From: Scilla litardierei
Taxonomy: Eukaryota > Streptophyta > Magnoliopsida > Asparagales > Asparagaceae
Reading direction: 5' to 3'
DNA length: 64,000 nt
Assembly (NCBI GenBank): GCA_030789695.1
Contig: CM061132.1
Span: 149,428,597-149,492,596 of the forward strand
Shown: piece by piece, positions 34,873-47,099 of the stretch
How positions within the stretch are numbered: position 1 is the first letter of the stretch
Layout of the letters: every line of letters begins with the position of its first letter
Notes under the pieces: generated by a model
Told to the model about the DNA's origin: nothing
Seen by the model: only the letters and a program-made list of their open reading frames with translations
The model's database searches: none
Program-made: the position numbers and the translations under genes

Positions 34873-35515
34873 TTAATAGTTAAGCTTCAACATTATAATA
34901 GTTAAGGGTGGGACATTTTAATTAATGGTTATTTAATTAATTTGTTTAATTATTATTATTAAATATTTAGTTAGTTTAATTATTATAATTTAATTACTAA
35001 TTAATTAGTTTAGTTAATTATTAAATAGTTAGTTTAATGATTTTAATTAAATATATTAGTTTAATAATTAGTGGGACCCACACCACTTTCCTCATCCAAC
35101 AATCTCAATCCCATTTTAACCAAAAGAAACACAACACTTTTGTGTGGGACCCACAGACAAATTCCAACCAAGATTTACTATTCACAACAGTAAATCCCAA
35201 ACTAAAGTTTTGCAAAGAAACAGCCCCCAAAAGAAACACAACTCATTGTATCTCTATCCAAGATTCCAACCAAGATTTACTATTCACAACAGTAAATCCC
35301 AACCCATTCTCATCTAAAGAAACAGGTTCCAAATACAACTCTTGGGATGGATTCCCAAATAGTGCTACCACGTAGACAAGGAATACAATTTTCCATTCTT
35401 GCAAAAGAACCGCCTTTGAAAATAGAGCTGGGGAACTGAGGTAACGTGCTGAATAGTGCTGAATAGTGCTGATTTTGTCTGTCCTCGCCCCTATTCCGGC
35501 CAAAAGAACCGGCCC
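34873..35515. mobile_element. Right part of the split hAT-like MITE
   Basis: It ends ...ccaaaagaaccggccctg at 35515, the inverted partner of 16535. It contains a direct duplication of about 35 bp (caaccaagatttactattca at about 35165 and 35267) and a threefold gctgaatagt repeat near 35450. It lies about 130 bp upstream of the NOP56 start codon. Confidence 0.6.
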
Positions 35516-35647
35516 TGAATGAACTCCCGTCACTCGAACCATAACAAAATTCGACTATAACTTCTCCTGTTATGTCTCTCCACAACACTAGAAAGAAAGG
35601 GAGAAGAAGGACTAGTCGAAAAAGAAAAACACCAGCCAGTGATATCT

Positions 35648-35852
35648 ATGGCGCTGTACATACTCTACGAATCGGCCTCCGGCTTCGCCCTATTCCACGC
35701 GTTCGGACTCGACGAGATCGGCCAGAGCACGGAGGCTGTCAAAAACTCCATCATCGACCTCACTCGCTTCGGCAAGATCGTCAAGTTCGAAGCTTTCCAG
35801 CCATTCGCATCCGCCCTCGACGCCCTTAACCAGTGCAACGCCATCTCTCAAG
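35648..35852 (+). pseudogene. NOP56: NOP56 exon 1
   Basis: It starts at ATG 35648 and reads MALYILYESASGFALFHAFG, then continues to FASALDALNQCNAISQG. This is the NOP5/56 N-terminal domain and is highly conserved. The 5' splice site is CAAG|gtgaaa. The exon itself is intact, with about 100 bp of probable 5' UTR before it. Confidence 0.93.
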
Positions 35853-35923
35853 GTGAAACCCCTAATAAGATTCTCAAATTCATGGAACAATCTCTAATGT
35901 TGCTCATTTTTGCGGTCTTCCAG

Positions 35924-36143
35924 GGATTATGACTGAGGAATTGGGTAACTTTATGAGGTCGAATCTACCCAAGGTAAAGGAAGGGAAGAAGGGAAGGCCA
36001 AGTTTAGCCTTGGAGTTGCAGAGCCGAAGGTCGGGTGTCAGACTCTTGAGGTGCTGAATATCCCATGCCAGTGCAATGAGTTCGTGCTGGAGTTGCTTAG
36101 AGGTGTTAGATTGCATTTTGAACGCTTTATTAAGGATCTCAAG
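35924..36143 (+). pseudogene. NOP56: NOP56 exon 2 with frameshift
   Basis: The acceptor ttccag|GG is good. The frame reads GIMTEELGNFMRSNLPKVKE GKKG and then loses one base near 35990-35997. After the shift the conserved residues resume: AKFSLGVAEPKVGCQTLEVL and NEFVLELLRGV to the donor AAG|gtcggt. The uncorrected frame stops after about 25 more codons. Confidence 0.9.
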
Positions 36144-36225
36144 GTCGGTTTCTCGGAATTCAGTTTTGTTATCACTTGAGAATTGAGTATCAAGTGATTT
36201 TTTTCTTATGTTTTGTTGGTAATTG

Positions 36226-36380
36226 CCGACCGATTTGGAGAAGGCGCAGCTGGGTTTGGGGCACAGTTACAGTTGGGCGAAGGTGAAGTTTAATGTGAAT
36301 CGAGTGGATAATATGGTGATTCAGGCAATCTTTCTGCTTGATACATTGGATAAGGTTATTAACTCCTCCATGAGGGTCAG
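36226..36380 (+). pseudogene. NOP56: NOP56 exon 3 with lost acceptor
   Basis: It encodes [31 protein letters not shown]... and ends MRVR with donor TCAG|gtcagt. The bases before the exon are aattg, with no AG. One codon appears to be missing near INSSMRVR relative to the family. Intron 2 is short (about 82 bp). Confidence 0.88.
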
Positions 36381-38689
36381 GTCAGTTATATTTCTGATGC
36401 TCGTTGTCCATGTTCTTTGAATTTGTCAATGTTGCTAGTAAAAGGTTAGTTTTACCTCTAAGGGAGATCTGGAAATGACTTGTGCTAAGGAGAGCATGGT
36501 ATTTCAAACTTGTCTATAGCATTTCATTATGTCAGAACCAGGAGTTGCATGAAGTCGCTTAGGTACTGGGACACCGCCTGGTAATCACCCCTAGACTGTT
36601 TCATCAGATTGATTGGGGGCCAAATAGTCAATTTTTCTGCATTGTGCAACGATTAGGGCATAACTTCAATTTACGAGATGGTTGGTAACGGTGCGTTGAT
36701 TAGAGAATTCTTATTGATTAGCATCCATTGCATTGTCATATTAGATCCTGTTATCATCGAATATCACACGTAGACACGTAGACCAGGTGAAACTACTGGA
36801 AAGAACTTAGTATATAGTTTCCGTACTGTAAGAACTTAGATATGGTACCATGGAACAATGTCCCATGACTGCAATGATCTTAATCAGGTACAAACTGAAT
36901 ATACCAGCTAATCCATAACGATAAAAGAAGTTTTTGGTCTCAAAAGTATCTTAATTGGCTCACACTTTTGTCTCTTTATTCAATGGTTCCTTTGAATTCA
37001 ATGCAAGTTTTGATCTGGAACATAGTTTTTTGTTTCTCACGAGGCACGATGAATACCTTTTGCGACACAATGTTATGGGAAAAGGCATGTGGCTTTAATT
37101 GATTGCTTCTCATGATATGCATTCAACACATGATGCTATATCTATCTGTAAGATATATGTTTGAAAATTCCGCACATCTGAATTTTTGTTTATAATACTT
37201 TCTGTTAGGAGTAGGTGGTAGAAAAAATGGTGATGAGATCACATGTTGTCAACATTTTGTATTTGTCACAACCTATATTCATAGTTTTATTTATCAAGCT
37301 ATGACATTTATTTACTCGATGATGGTACATACACAACCAATATGCTCATTTATTAAGAATAGTACAAATTAACATGCTAGTAAGGATACTGAGGTGTGTA
37401 CATGCCTAGGGTTTAGCAGCCTTAGGTAAAGCTTCTCTACATATGGTTGACGAAAAGGAGATCATACTTAATAACGATGGTGAACCTTGAGCTAGTCCAA
37501 TGATGACAAGAGCGCGTGGGAAACAGTGAAACCAATTTTAGTGGCAAGAGTATGCTGCATAGATCTACGTGATCATCACTACACATCATGATGCAGACCC
37601 ATCACGACGTCAATCAAAATGGTGACATAACATGATGAAGAAAGCCCTAAAGTTAGCATGTTAATGCTTTTGTTCAATGAAGTAGAAGTCAATATCATTG
37701 GTGATGATTTTCTCTGTGTAAAAAAGTTCAAGATTGGCGCAATGAATCATGTAAACATATTCCTAGTGTATATTATGCGCTGGTTGAGAATTTGCATGCG
37801 GTTCAAAAAGGTCTGTTTTGTGGTTGCCATGGTTGGTGAGTTTCCTTGTGTACTACTGTAGCTGCATGCCAGATTGGAAACTTTTGAGCATAGTTATAAC
37901 TAGGATGCTAGGTGATAGCAGCTTGTTGCATGATGGATGGACCACTGTTTTAAAATGTGGTTTCATTATGCATGTCATCCGTCAGTGCATGTTGTATAGC
38001 CTGATTTTGTGAATTATGCGGATTATAGAAAATAAATATTTTCATAGAGGAACGAATTATAGATATATACATGTACATGTATATATGTTTATTAAATGTA
38101 CAAAATACCAAAAAATTGAGAAAAAATTAAAGAAATTTACCAACCTATCATTATTGTATACCTAAATTTACACGTAGCAGAAGTGAAAATATATGCATGA
38201 AGCAATCCCAAGGTTTCAAACTCATGTCCAGCTCAAATGAGTTATAATGATGACTATTCACATGTTTAATCTTATATGCTTACAATTACAAATATCCAAT
38301 TCTCATCGTTAAAATTTAATCTTTATCAAATAATGATTTTAAAGGATTTTTATTGTTGTGCGGTTACTACTGACTTATACGGCCAGAATGTGGATTACGC
38401 GGGCACATAATGTGGCCAATTTGTGAATTATGCAACCTATGCACATGCATACTGATTTATTTGCATATTTTACTCGTATATTTGCAATTTGATGCGGACT
38501 TTAGCCATATTCTTTTATGTGGCCATATATGCAGCATCATTTTTATAACAATGATATGCAGATTTCAACCAATGAGATTAGGACTTTTGTGGATGCATGG
38601 TGGGGAAAAGGGGTTCTTGGTGAATTAATATGGCTAGATGCATAATTTTAGAAAGCATCATAGGGATTGCTGACGGGGGTTGAGGCATC
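36381..38689 (+). other. NOP56 intron 3, proximal part
   Basis: AT-rich DNA without recognisable genes. TGATGA words occur (for example 37207 and 37500) but no complete box C/D snoRNA could be assembled from them. Confidence 0.5.
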
Positions 38690-39720
38690 CAGATTAGGCA
38701 CCTTGCCTCTTATTAAGGACTGGAGTGGCTATGATGACAGAGACGAAGGCCAACGAAAGGTTATGATCGACCCAGGGACATGACGAGATACTTATCATCC
38801 TCATCATCACATGAAGGTTGATGGGCGAGCAGATCAGGGAGATTTTGGGGTGGACGTCAGAGTAAGAAAGCTGAAGATATCCATATTCAAGGGAGATGAT
38901 TCGTATGGATGGATCTACCGAGCTGAGAGATTCTTCATGATGACACATATGATAGAGGGGCAGAAATTGGTGGGGGGTATCTGTTTTGAAGGGAGGACGC
39001 TTTCTTGGTTCTAGTGGAGGGAACACCGACAACATTTTCGCTCATAGGAGAAGATCAATGACTACTTGGTGGATATGTTTCGAGATACCAATGGAGGAAA
39101 TTTACAGAAGCAGCTGCTGGCCCTCAGGCATGATGGGTCTGTTAGGGAGCGTAGAGACAAGTTCGAGTCACTTTCACAACGAACTAAGGACATACATGAG
39201 GAGACTTTGGAGGAGAGCTTCATAAAGGGGCTCAAGCCGAACATCCGTGCAGAACTCCGCATTCATCATCCTTAGGGACTGATGAAGACGATGGACCTAG
39301 CACAGTTGGTGGCGGACCGCCTTACTGAGAAGAGAAGATCTAGATGGAATTCAATCTTTGTAGTCAGGAACCCATAGTGGGTCAAAGGCACCGACAGGGC
39401 AAGACCAGTCCAGTAAGGAGAAAAACGACGCGCCACGACAGATGATATAATACATGCTCATGACAGATGCCCAAATGAGAGACATGCGAGTGAAGGAGTT
39501 GTGTTCAACTGTAATGAAAAGTTCATCCCTGAGCATCGTTGTCCCAACCATGCTCTCTACTTGTTGATAGCAGATGGAGATAATATGGTGGAGGGAAAAG
39601 AGCTAGGATGAGATGAGTATCTTCACGTGGAGTAGCATGATTATGGTTTTCATGCACCACCTTGAGAACCGGTGGATTTTCAGGGACGGAGTAATGATGA
39701 GATTGCATTTTATGTAGATA
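38690..39720 (+). pseudogene. Gag relic of a TR-GAG-like LTR element
   Basis: Frames with stops encode VRVRKLKISIFKGDDSYGWI, YRAERFFMMTHMIEGQKL and, further on, the retrotransposon gag core (DKFESLSQRTKDIHEETLEE, SFIKGLKPNIRAELR). A zinc knuckle remnant (CNEKFIPEHRC) follows near 39510-39545. It is homologous to the gag at 42369-43207. Just after it, about 39650, there is a 'caccaccttgag' and a purine tract as in the other two elements, followed by an LTR-like stretch. Confidence 0.8.
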
Positions 39721-40070
39721 AGGACAGATCTGGAAAATTTTGAAGTATTGGAGGCATTTTAGTAATTTTCAGTTTTATAGGGTTTTTTTTCGTAAATTTC
39801 AATTTTAAGGGTCTTTTTTAATTTTGCATTTTCAGTTTATTATTTATAGAGAGTCTAAGGGAATTAGGGATTCTCATGCTTGATTATTGTGAAGAAATTT
39901 CAGAGAGGTTGAGAATGCCTTATTTTAATGGGAGGGTGCGTTCGTCAACTAGAATTGTCGGCTTGGGAAAGAGAGTTCCTCTCCAAAGAACTCAAACCAG
40001 ACTGTGTCCGTTTTATTTTCAGTTTTCTATTAATAAAAATCTCTATTTCCCCCAAATCCCTCTTCCTAAC
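39700..40070 (+). repeat. Probable 3' LTR of the gag relic
   Basis: It contains a tatttatagagagtctaag box, a 'tcatgcttgat' block and a polyadenylation-like 'tttctattaataaaaatctc'. The same order of motifs occurs in the LTRs at 40722, 43262, 50818 and 54741. Borders are uncertain. Confidence 0.45.
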
Positions 40071-40721
40071 CCTCAAAATCCATCTTTTCCATCAAAAATC
40101 ACATCTTTCCACAAAAACCCGAACTTTCTACATCAAAAAACTAGAAAAATCTTATCAGAGGATTTGAGGATGAGAGAGATTAGCATCTGGAACAAATTTT
40201 TTTTTTGGGCGGGCCAATGGGGGGGGGCAAAACATGTAAATGTATTACGTCGGGTAGAAGAGACAAGAAATTGAACAAAATTTATCTAAAGAGATGCTGG
40301 TGGGAGATGATTCATATCTGAGCATGCATGAAGATATGAAGGTAACAACCAAGGAGGCAAACACTTTAATATCCTAATAGGCATCAGAGCATGATGTAAT
40401 TCCATATGAAATTTTTAATTCATTTGAGTAATTATCTAGTGTATGAGAAGCAAGTTGAGCAAGGGAAAGTGTGACCATGGTGTCAAATCATAGTTACTTT
40501 CTATGTAGGATGTGACACATACACTTCTATTTTGTAGCTGTGTCATGTCAAGACACGTGTCTAGTACATGTGTTGGACACACTTTTTCTTTGTATTTAAG
40601 AATTTACCAGGTCTTGGTGTGTCATCCGTGTCGGTGCATGTGTAGATGTGTCTGTGCAACATAGGCTGTTTCATTCAATGAATATATAATTTATTTTTCT
40701 AATGAAAAATCAATAGGTAAG
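40071..40721 (+). other. Unassigned intronic DNA
   Basis: No gene or element recognised between the gag relic and the first TR-GAG element. Confidence 0.4.
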
Positions 40722-41034
40722 TGATAGACCCGTACGGGTCTACACATGGGCCGGGCCATTAGTAGCTGCCGGCCTCCTTTGCTTGTGCGCGCGCGCCCCT
40801 TTGCCATAGAAACACTAGTTTCTTCTATTTATAGGGGCTAGCCGTCATTGGTATTTTTCATGCTTGATATTGGATATTTTCTATTGAGCGTCTCTAGGTT
40901 TAGGTCTTAGATTAAACGAGTGCGGACGTCTTCTTCGGCGTCTTGGGAGGAGAGCACACCTCTTTTGTGTTCAAATATCTTGTTATTTACATTGTTTTAT
41001 CTACTAAAAATCGTATCTTTGTTGGTTCCTAATA
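40722..41034 (+). repeat. TR-GAG 1 5' LTR
   Basis: TGATAGACC start, CCTAATA end (CCTAACA in the 3' LTR). TATTTATAG at about 40826-40834 is a candidate TATA box. Confidence 0.88.
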
Positions 41035-41037
41035 TTT

Positions 41038-41050
41038 TGGTATCAGAGCA
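41038..41050 (+). other. TR-GAG 1 primer-binding site
   Basis: TGGTATCAGAGCA, four bases after the LTR, is the standard site complementary to initiator methionine tRNA. Confidence 0.9.
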
Positions 41051-41061
41051 CGTGACGATCC

Positions 41062-41457
41062 ATGACGGCCACGACAAGATCGCACGACACAATTGAGGCT
41101 TTGGAGGCAAAGTTCACGTGCGAAATCGACGGGATCAAGAAATCATTGGCGGCAAACGACGAATCCATGGCCAAATTGACGGTTTCCATCAACCAATTGA
41201 CGGCAAATCAAGCGAAGCACGACGAACAATTCGCGCAATTTATGGCAATCCTAAATCAATTGGCGGCAAACAACAAAAGGGATGGGAGCCCTAATCCGAC
41301 ACCAAAGGCAGTACCTTTGAAGAAAGAGAAGGAAAAAGAGGAGATTTCGACCCAAAATCAACCCTTTTGGGTGGAGGAATTAGACGAAGACGAAGACGAG
41401 GAGCCATGGAAGATCAACTACCGCGAGGAGGTACGGCGGAAGGTAGTAGAGAGCTAA
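41062..41457 (+). CDS. TR-GAG 1 gag, N-terminal frame
   Basis: A 131-residue open frame starts MTATTRSHDTIEALEAKFTC just after the primer site. It is helical, with heptad-like repeats (INQLTANQAKHDEQFAQFMA) suggesting a short coiled coil, then a Lys/Glu-rich acidic tail (ELDEDEDEEPWKINYREEV). Position and composition match the N-terminus of gag. It ends at a TAA before the GC-rich tract, while the gag core lies downstream, so the original gag was probably longer and is now split. Confidence 0.65.
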   Translation: MTATTRSHDTIEALEAKFTCEIDGIKKSLAANDESMAKLTVSINQLTANQAKHDEQFAQFMAILNQLAANNKRDGSPNPTPKAVPLKKEKEKEEISTQNQPFWVEELDEDEDEEPWKINYREEVRRKVVES

Positions 41458-41459
41458 AG

Positions 41460-42010
41460 GAGCGGCGGAGGCCCTAGCCGTCGTAATTGGGAGCACGACG
41501 CCACCCACGAACCAAGGCCGAACCCCCAAAATAGCCAGGGGGTTCGGCCGTCGCGCAAAGGAGGCGGGGAGCCCTTCCCTGCCTCGGGCGAACTCCGGCA
41601 GGGGGGCCAGGCCCCGCCGGAGGTCGACGAGGTCTGGCGAACTCGACGGACCCCCGGCGGGGCCCGCCGGCCCTGCCGGAGGCCCAACAAGGCCTGCAGG
41701 CCCTCCGGCATGGCCAGAGGGCCCCGATTGGTCCCTCCAGGGACGGGAGCCCCGTAGCAGCCGCAAGGGGTAGGGGGCCTTCCGGCGAGCCCCAAAGGGG
41801 GCGGGAGCCCCCTGGCAGCCGCCAGGGGGTGGGGGCCTTCCGGCGAGCCCCAAAGGGGACAGGAGCCCCCTGGCAACCGCCAGGGGGTGGGGGGTCTTTG
41901 GGCGAGCCCCAAAGGGGGCGGGAACCCCCCCGGCAGCCGCCAGGGGGGAGAGGTGGCCGACGAACCCCAAGGGAGACGGGGAACCCCCGACAGCCGCCAG
42001 GGGGTTGATG
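41460..42010. repeat. GC-rich palindromic tandem repeat in TR-GAG 1
   Basis: About five units of about 61 bp (from about 41749 to 42000) share CAGCCGCCAGGGGGTGGGGG and GCGAGCCCCAAAGGGGG. The units contain palindromes such as CCCCAAAGGGG. The tract sits inside the gag coding region, and long frames on either strand over it are side effects of composition. Confidence 0.85.
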
Positions 42011-42368
42011 CTCACGGCCAAGGACTGGGAGGGAGTTTTGAGCCACCGGACAGCGGACAGAGGTCAGGAGGGCGGATTTCAGAGGGGAAGACCCTCGCGG
42101 ACAGCTTCTGGGAGGGTTTTACGACCCTTCGGGACGGCGGCCAGTAGCGGATGACCACGTTTACGGTGACGGTGACGGTGGATACCATTATTATGACGGC
42201 GGGGGTGGCTACGGGGCGGAGTTCGGCGATGACGCAGGTTGGGACGATTTCGAGGGCCGTCGAGAGGATTATCGAGTACACTATGGGGTCCGCGGAGAAG
42301 GGCCACCTAGGCGGTACGAGACTCAGGACGGGAGGAGACAACACTACCGTCCACATCACAGGGAGGAG

Positions 42369-43207
42369 GTGAGGCCCGAGCATGGGCACTTTGGTGGAGA
42401 TTGCAGAGTTCGAAAGCTGAAGATGCCGATATTTTCGGGGGAGGATCCACATGCCTGTATGTTCACAGCTGAGCGGTATTTCGCGACACACCACATGTCT
42501 GAGGCACAAAAACTGGAGGCAGCAGCCATATGCATGGAGAGGAGAGCTTTAGGGTGGTTCCAGTGGAAAGAGAAGAGGCAGCAAATCCGGAGCTGGGAGG
42601 AGCTGACAGACTTGGTGCTGGAGAAGTTTAGAGACCCCCGCTTGGGAAACCTACACGAGCAGCTATTTGCCCTTAGATAGGAGGGGCCGGTGCGGGAGTA
42701 CATCGAGAGATTTGAGACACTGGCCGGACGAGTTCATGGGGTTTCGGACGAGTCGCTGGAGGGCACCTTCTTGAAGGGGCTGCGACCTAGTCTTCGAGCT
42801 ACGGTGAGGCCTTACAAGCCCCGGGGGTTTTCAGAAGTCATCGAGATGGCACAGATGGTGGAGGACTCCCGAGCTGAGGATAGGAGAGACGGGGGAGCTA
42901 CAGTGGGCAGTTGCAGCGGGTCACCTCGACCGGAGCAGGCGGAGCGGGGGCCACTACTGAGGCAGTTCAGGAGAAGATGTGAGAGCAGAGCAACCAACCA
43001 CCGGCTGGGGGCCCATTTCGGCGGATGATCGATGCGGAGATGAGGGAGAAGAGGCAAAAATGGCTCTGTTTCCGATGTGACGAGCGCTTTACTCTGGGAC
43101 ACCGCTGTGTGGATCGGAAGCTGCAAGTATTGATAGCGGAAGCAGACGAGGAGGCTGACGTGGAAGACGAAGGCATCGGAGGGGAGGACGACTCCCACTC
43201 GGAGTAG
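42369..43207 (+). pseudogene. TR-GAG 1 gag core and zinc knuckle
   Basis: It encodes CRVRKLKMPIFSGEDPHACM, then the retrotransposon gag core (LVLEKFRDPRLGNLHEQLFA, EYIERFETLAGRVHGVSDES, LEGTFLKGLRPSLRATVRP), then a zinc knuckle CFRCDERFTLGHRC near 43068-43109 and an acidic tail ending at 43207. A TAG at about 42678 and a further stop near 43026 interrupt the frame. Gag forms the particle that packages element RNA. This is the best preserved gag in the window. Confidence 0.85.
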
Positions 43208-43261
43208 CGCCGCCGGTACTTACACCACCTTGAGGACAAGGTGGCTCTTTGGGAGGAGTAT

Positions 43262-43573
43262 TGATAGACCTGTGCGGGTCTACACATGGGTCGGGCCCAT
43301 TAGTAGCCGCCGGCCTCCTTTGCTTGTGCGCGCGCCCCTTTGCCCTGGGAACCCTTGTTTCTTCTATTTATAGGGGCTAGCCGTCATTGGTATTTTTCAT
43401 GCTTGATATTGGATATTTTCTATTGAGCGTCTCTAGGTTTAGGTCTTAGATTAAACGAGTGCGGACGTCCTCTTCGGCGTCTTGGGAGGAGAGCACACCT
43501 CTTTTGTGCTCAAATATCTTGTTATTTCCATTGTTTTATCTACTAAAAATATTATCTTTGTTGGTTCCTAACA
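43262..43573 (+). repeat. TR-GAG 1 3' LTR
   Basis: Same ends as the 5' copy; it is preceded by the purine-rich sequence ctttgggaggagtat. Confidence 0.88.
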
Positions 43574-44769
43574 GTACGATGTAATGATGTTGACAATGAT
43601 CTTATTACCGAATTTCTGTCTTGAAATTATCATGTCCTTTCTTTATTATTATTTTTGTTGTTGTTGTTCATTCTATGTTTGACCTTATGTTTGTTCATGT
43701 GCAATCTTAACACAAATTCAAGTTTGGAAAGGATTAACGGCAGCATTTTCATTTTGTTGTGGATACACAAACATTATGCATGAAATATTTAGAGTAATAA
43801 CAGTTAATACAGTGCAAAAAGTGTATCTTAAGTTATGATCAAGTTATATTTTATTTTCTGGATTTGAATATAGCAATAATATATCTATGCCTTTCACTTG
43901 AACTTTGTTTGTGATCTGTGTGTATGAAGTCTTCTTACTATTGTTTCACCAGTTGGTTGATTGTTGAATAACAAGGCAACGAAAAGAAATCATCTTTGAT
44001 GAAAAATGTACTTGGAATTGCAACTTTGAATAATGCCTACTTGAGCAAATCTTATGGGAAATGGATTTTGTGAGTAAAGGAAAAGGGTGGAAAAAAATTC
44101 ATTTTTCGTGGGAAAACCACTTAAAATTGCAAACTTGAATATTGTCCACATGCACAATCTCACTGATTTAGCCAAACAACTGGGTAAAATAAAGTATTAA
44201 AATGCACCATTTAAGCTAGTTGAGCATAGTGGAAATGATCAATTTCCACATTTAACTAAATAAAACTAACCGAAAAGTGATGGATGCGAAATTTTTTAAT
44301 ATGAATTAAGCTAACAAGCGAGGGCCCATCAAGAATACAAATTTTTATGGACGTAAATATAAAAGAACGAAGCTTTCAGAAGACACGCTAATGACATTTT
44401 ACATATTTAGTATGTTTCTACTGATTGACTTCATAATATTAACAGTTTTATGCCAACTTGACAATCAGGAATAGCGTACATCTTTGTTCACCTGACAAGT
44501 GTAGATCTTAGAATCCAGAGTTTTGATATCGATCTCTATAGTAGACTATGGACTTTCACCTGTGACTTGGTATGAACTTGTGCCTGCTGTAGAAGAACAT
44601 CCGCCATCCTGTAAAAATAGTAAAAATGTAAATGAAAATAAAAACATGTGTCCAAAAAAGCACAAAAAATAAATGAGAGAAAAATATATATCAAGTAATT
44701 TGCCAACCACATTTATACTCTCAGAAATGTAATGTAAAACAATGCACAACCTATGCTTGTACCTATGCT
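43574..44769. other. Unassigned intronic DNA
   Basis: AT-rich with no recognisable gene. The minus strand near 44540-44620 has an acceptor-like cag before a short open stretch, which might be a distal piece of the CAC3 relic, but I could not match it to that protein. Confidence 0.35.
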
Positions 44770-46613
44770 AATTACAGCGGTAAAGTAATTTTTCTTTCAA
44801 AGTAAAAAAGAGTTAAAAAATCCAACATCTGGAAAGGTAGCAAGTAATGAACACCAAGACAATTTCTATGATTGTTACAAAATCCCCTGGCAACATAAAA
44901 GATAGCATTTTCCAACATTAATAGTTTATTGGCACATCCAATTGCGAGTGCACCACCAGATCCACCTTCTCCAATGACGATAGTAACAATTGAAACTTTC
45001 AGACCAAACATAGTCCTTAAACAAGGCTATGGCCTCTCCCCGTAACGACACACAGCGCACATCAGCACAATGTGAAAAGGTGGTAATATGTCGGTAAATG
45101 TTCCACAAATTTATGAAATAAATGTTGTAATTATGTAATAAGACATACTTGATCTATCACCTAGTACTTTAGGTCTGTGAAAGCCCTTGGCGTATCAATA
45201 AACGTGATGATAGGCAATCCGTGGTGATCAGCATAATACGTCATGCACAAAGCTTTCCGGTAACTATAACCATATCTGCACAATAAGGAATTTATAATTA
45301 AAATCCTTGATTACATAAGTAATAATTTAATAAATTCTCGATAGCATCAGAACAAAAGAAAATAACTTTTCCACTTCCAAAATTGATTCACACATCACAC
45401 AGAATCCATTAATTTAGATCCATATTAAATCTAGCATCGTTCAACATAATAATTGCTATCTTGCAACTAGAGAATTTCACAAGAAAACTACCATAAATCC
45501 AGTTTCTTATACATATTAGGGAATACGCCCAAATTACGTACACATGGGTAGTAGGCATCCCAAAGTTGCGCTTGATGTTCTCATTTATATTCTACCTTTA
45601 AATGACCAATAAACATGTAGCTTCTGCCCTCTGTGCTTTCAATACCAGTCATAATTGCAGGATCATCATATCCAGCTCGATCTCTATGGAGCTCTACAAA
45701 CTGCATAAATAAAAGATGGAAAGTGCTATTCAAGCCAATTTATTTGACATCCACAGAAATTTAGCTACGTAAAATATACAAATATGCTCTTCCATGATTT
45801 CGATTACTGTACCTTTTCAGTGATGTTGAACACATGATCCAGAAAAGCTGGTCTATTAGGATGTCGAGCAATGTAAAATCGCGAGAAGCAAGGTAAAAGT
45901 TTATCATCACATCTAATCCCTAAAATTAAGTTCAATAACAAAACACAAGATCAGCAACAACCTAGAAGCCCACTATCTCTACGTATGGCCAAACTAAAAA
46001 ATGTTAACCTTTTGAGTTTGCAGTAAAGAAATGACATGCTCATACTTGGACTCCAAAGAAATTATATAATTCGTGATGTCTAGACCAGTTTTAACTTTTA
46101 ACAGCCATCTTTTGCACATACAAATAGCAATAACAACCGGAAGTAGACTGTAAACTGTTAGCAGCTAAATGTGGTCTTTTCAACTCATCTGTATGATCTA
46201 AAAAGACTCGGAAAAATTCCAAAAAATCCACAAAAAAATCTGCTTGCTTTTGTAGTCACTCACATACATGATCTTCTTATCAAGATCCATAAATGGCTTC
46301 TGAATGGCAATATGACGGGCTTGCGCTTCTCTTTGGAAGGCGTGAACTCCGACAGATAGCTCAAATCCCTCCCTTCATGTTGGGATCGGACTCCATCTCA
46401 TCGGGCAATGTATACTTGTACTTCAGCTTTCCCTTCTTCACGATCTTGGCCACCACACTCGCCATTACCCTCCTCGGATCAGTCCTCACCCTCGATCTAC
46501 CGAAATTAAAGGCTCGAAATCCCTCCATTCACAATCTTGGTTTATCTATTGTTTGCATAAGCGGAGTTCCCCTAGAGAGAGAGATAGATTTGTGGATGGG
46601 CACTCCTTTTTAG
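44770..46613 (-). pseudogene. CAC3: CAC3/accA pseudogene (plastid ACCase alpha-carboxyltransferase)
   Basis: CAC3 is the nuclear-encoded, plastid-targeted alpha subunit of carboxyltransferase in heteromeric acetyl-CoA carboxylase, which makes malonyl-CoA for fatty acid synthesis. Minus-strand blocks in correct order: a transit-peptide/mature-start region with SVVAKIVKKGKLKYKYTLPD and SDPNMKGG (46613-46273); TGLDITNYIISLESKYEHV (about 46010-46110); ARHPNRPAFLDHVFNITEK (about 45812-45870); ELHRDRAGYDDPAIMTGIES (about 45560-45702); YYADHHGLPIITFIDTP (about 45160-45275); [40 protein letters not shown] (about 44880-45060). Introns remain between blocks. At least three frameshifts and stops are visible, and the long C-terminal half is missing. 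It lies antisense inside NOP56 intron 3. Confidence 0.85.
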
Positions 46614-47099
46614 GCATTTATGAGGGATAATGGTTTCCTACAGGTTTTCCTCCCAAAATCTAAGTTCTTTCCCTCTAAAATTGTCTCAAAATCTCATCTC
46701 AATCATTGATTTCTCAAGATTAAATCTTAACCATCTGTTTATCAATCCTTTTGTCCTAGTCAGCAGACCCATTCAAAAACATCACTCATTTGTATAATAG
46801 ATATATAGTTTTCATGTTATACAGTTATTGTTGCGACATTAAACCAAGATTGTGAATATCGGCATGACTCTAAGATTGTGAATATCGGCATGACTCATTT
46901 GTATAATGCATAATGTTCTAGGATGGGCTAATGTTCTATGCCCTTGAACTTTCTTAACTTTTGTCTATGTCCTAGGAAAGAGTCACAAGAGTCTGAGGTG
47001 CGTAGAAGTAATCATGGGAGTATTCCTCGACGTCGTTTTAAGATCGAAAGTAAGCTGTTCATATAACTCAGCATGCCTGCCAATGGTTTCACTAAGTAT
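46614..47099. repeat. Intronic DNA with a 26-bp tandem duplication
   Basis: aagattgtgaatatcggcat plus 5 bases occurs at 46846-46870 and 46872-46896. No gene seen in the rest. Confidence 0.7.

Larger units (their letters stand above)
40722..43573 (+). mobile_element. TR-GAG element 1 (gag-only LTR retrotransposon)
   Basis: LTRs at 40722-41034 and 43262-43573 enclose 2.2 kb with a gag but no protease, RT or integrase. Flanks GTAAG (40717-40721) and GTACG (43574-43578) form a target duplication with one mismatch. A primer site (TGGTATCAGAGCA) and a purine-rich tract before the 3' LTR are present. Elements with LTRs and only gag are known in plants as TR-GAG and need enzymes from other elements. 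The LTRs differ at about 5 percent. Confidence 0.88.

Noticed and set aside
35516..35647. Intact NOP56 promoter
   Set aside because: A MITE ends at 35515, and the remaining 130 bp show no clear TATA or telo-box, so I only regard it as probable 5' UTR.
37207..37600. Box C/D snoRNA in NOP56 intron 3
   Set aside because: TGATGA words are present but I found no paired CTGA box and terminal stem at the right distance.
41380..42046. Minus-strand Pro/Gly-rich frames of 150-213 residues
   Set aside because: They run opposite to gag across a GC-rich tandem repeat and have no domain.
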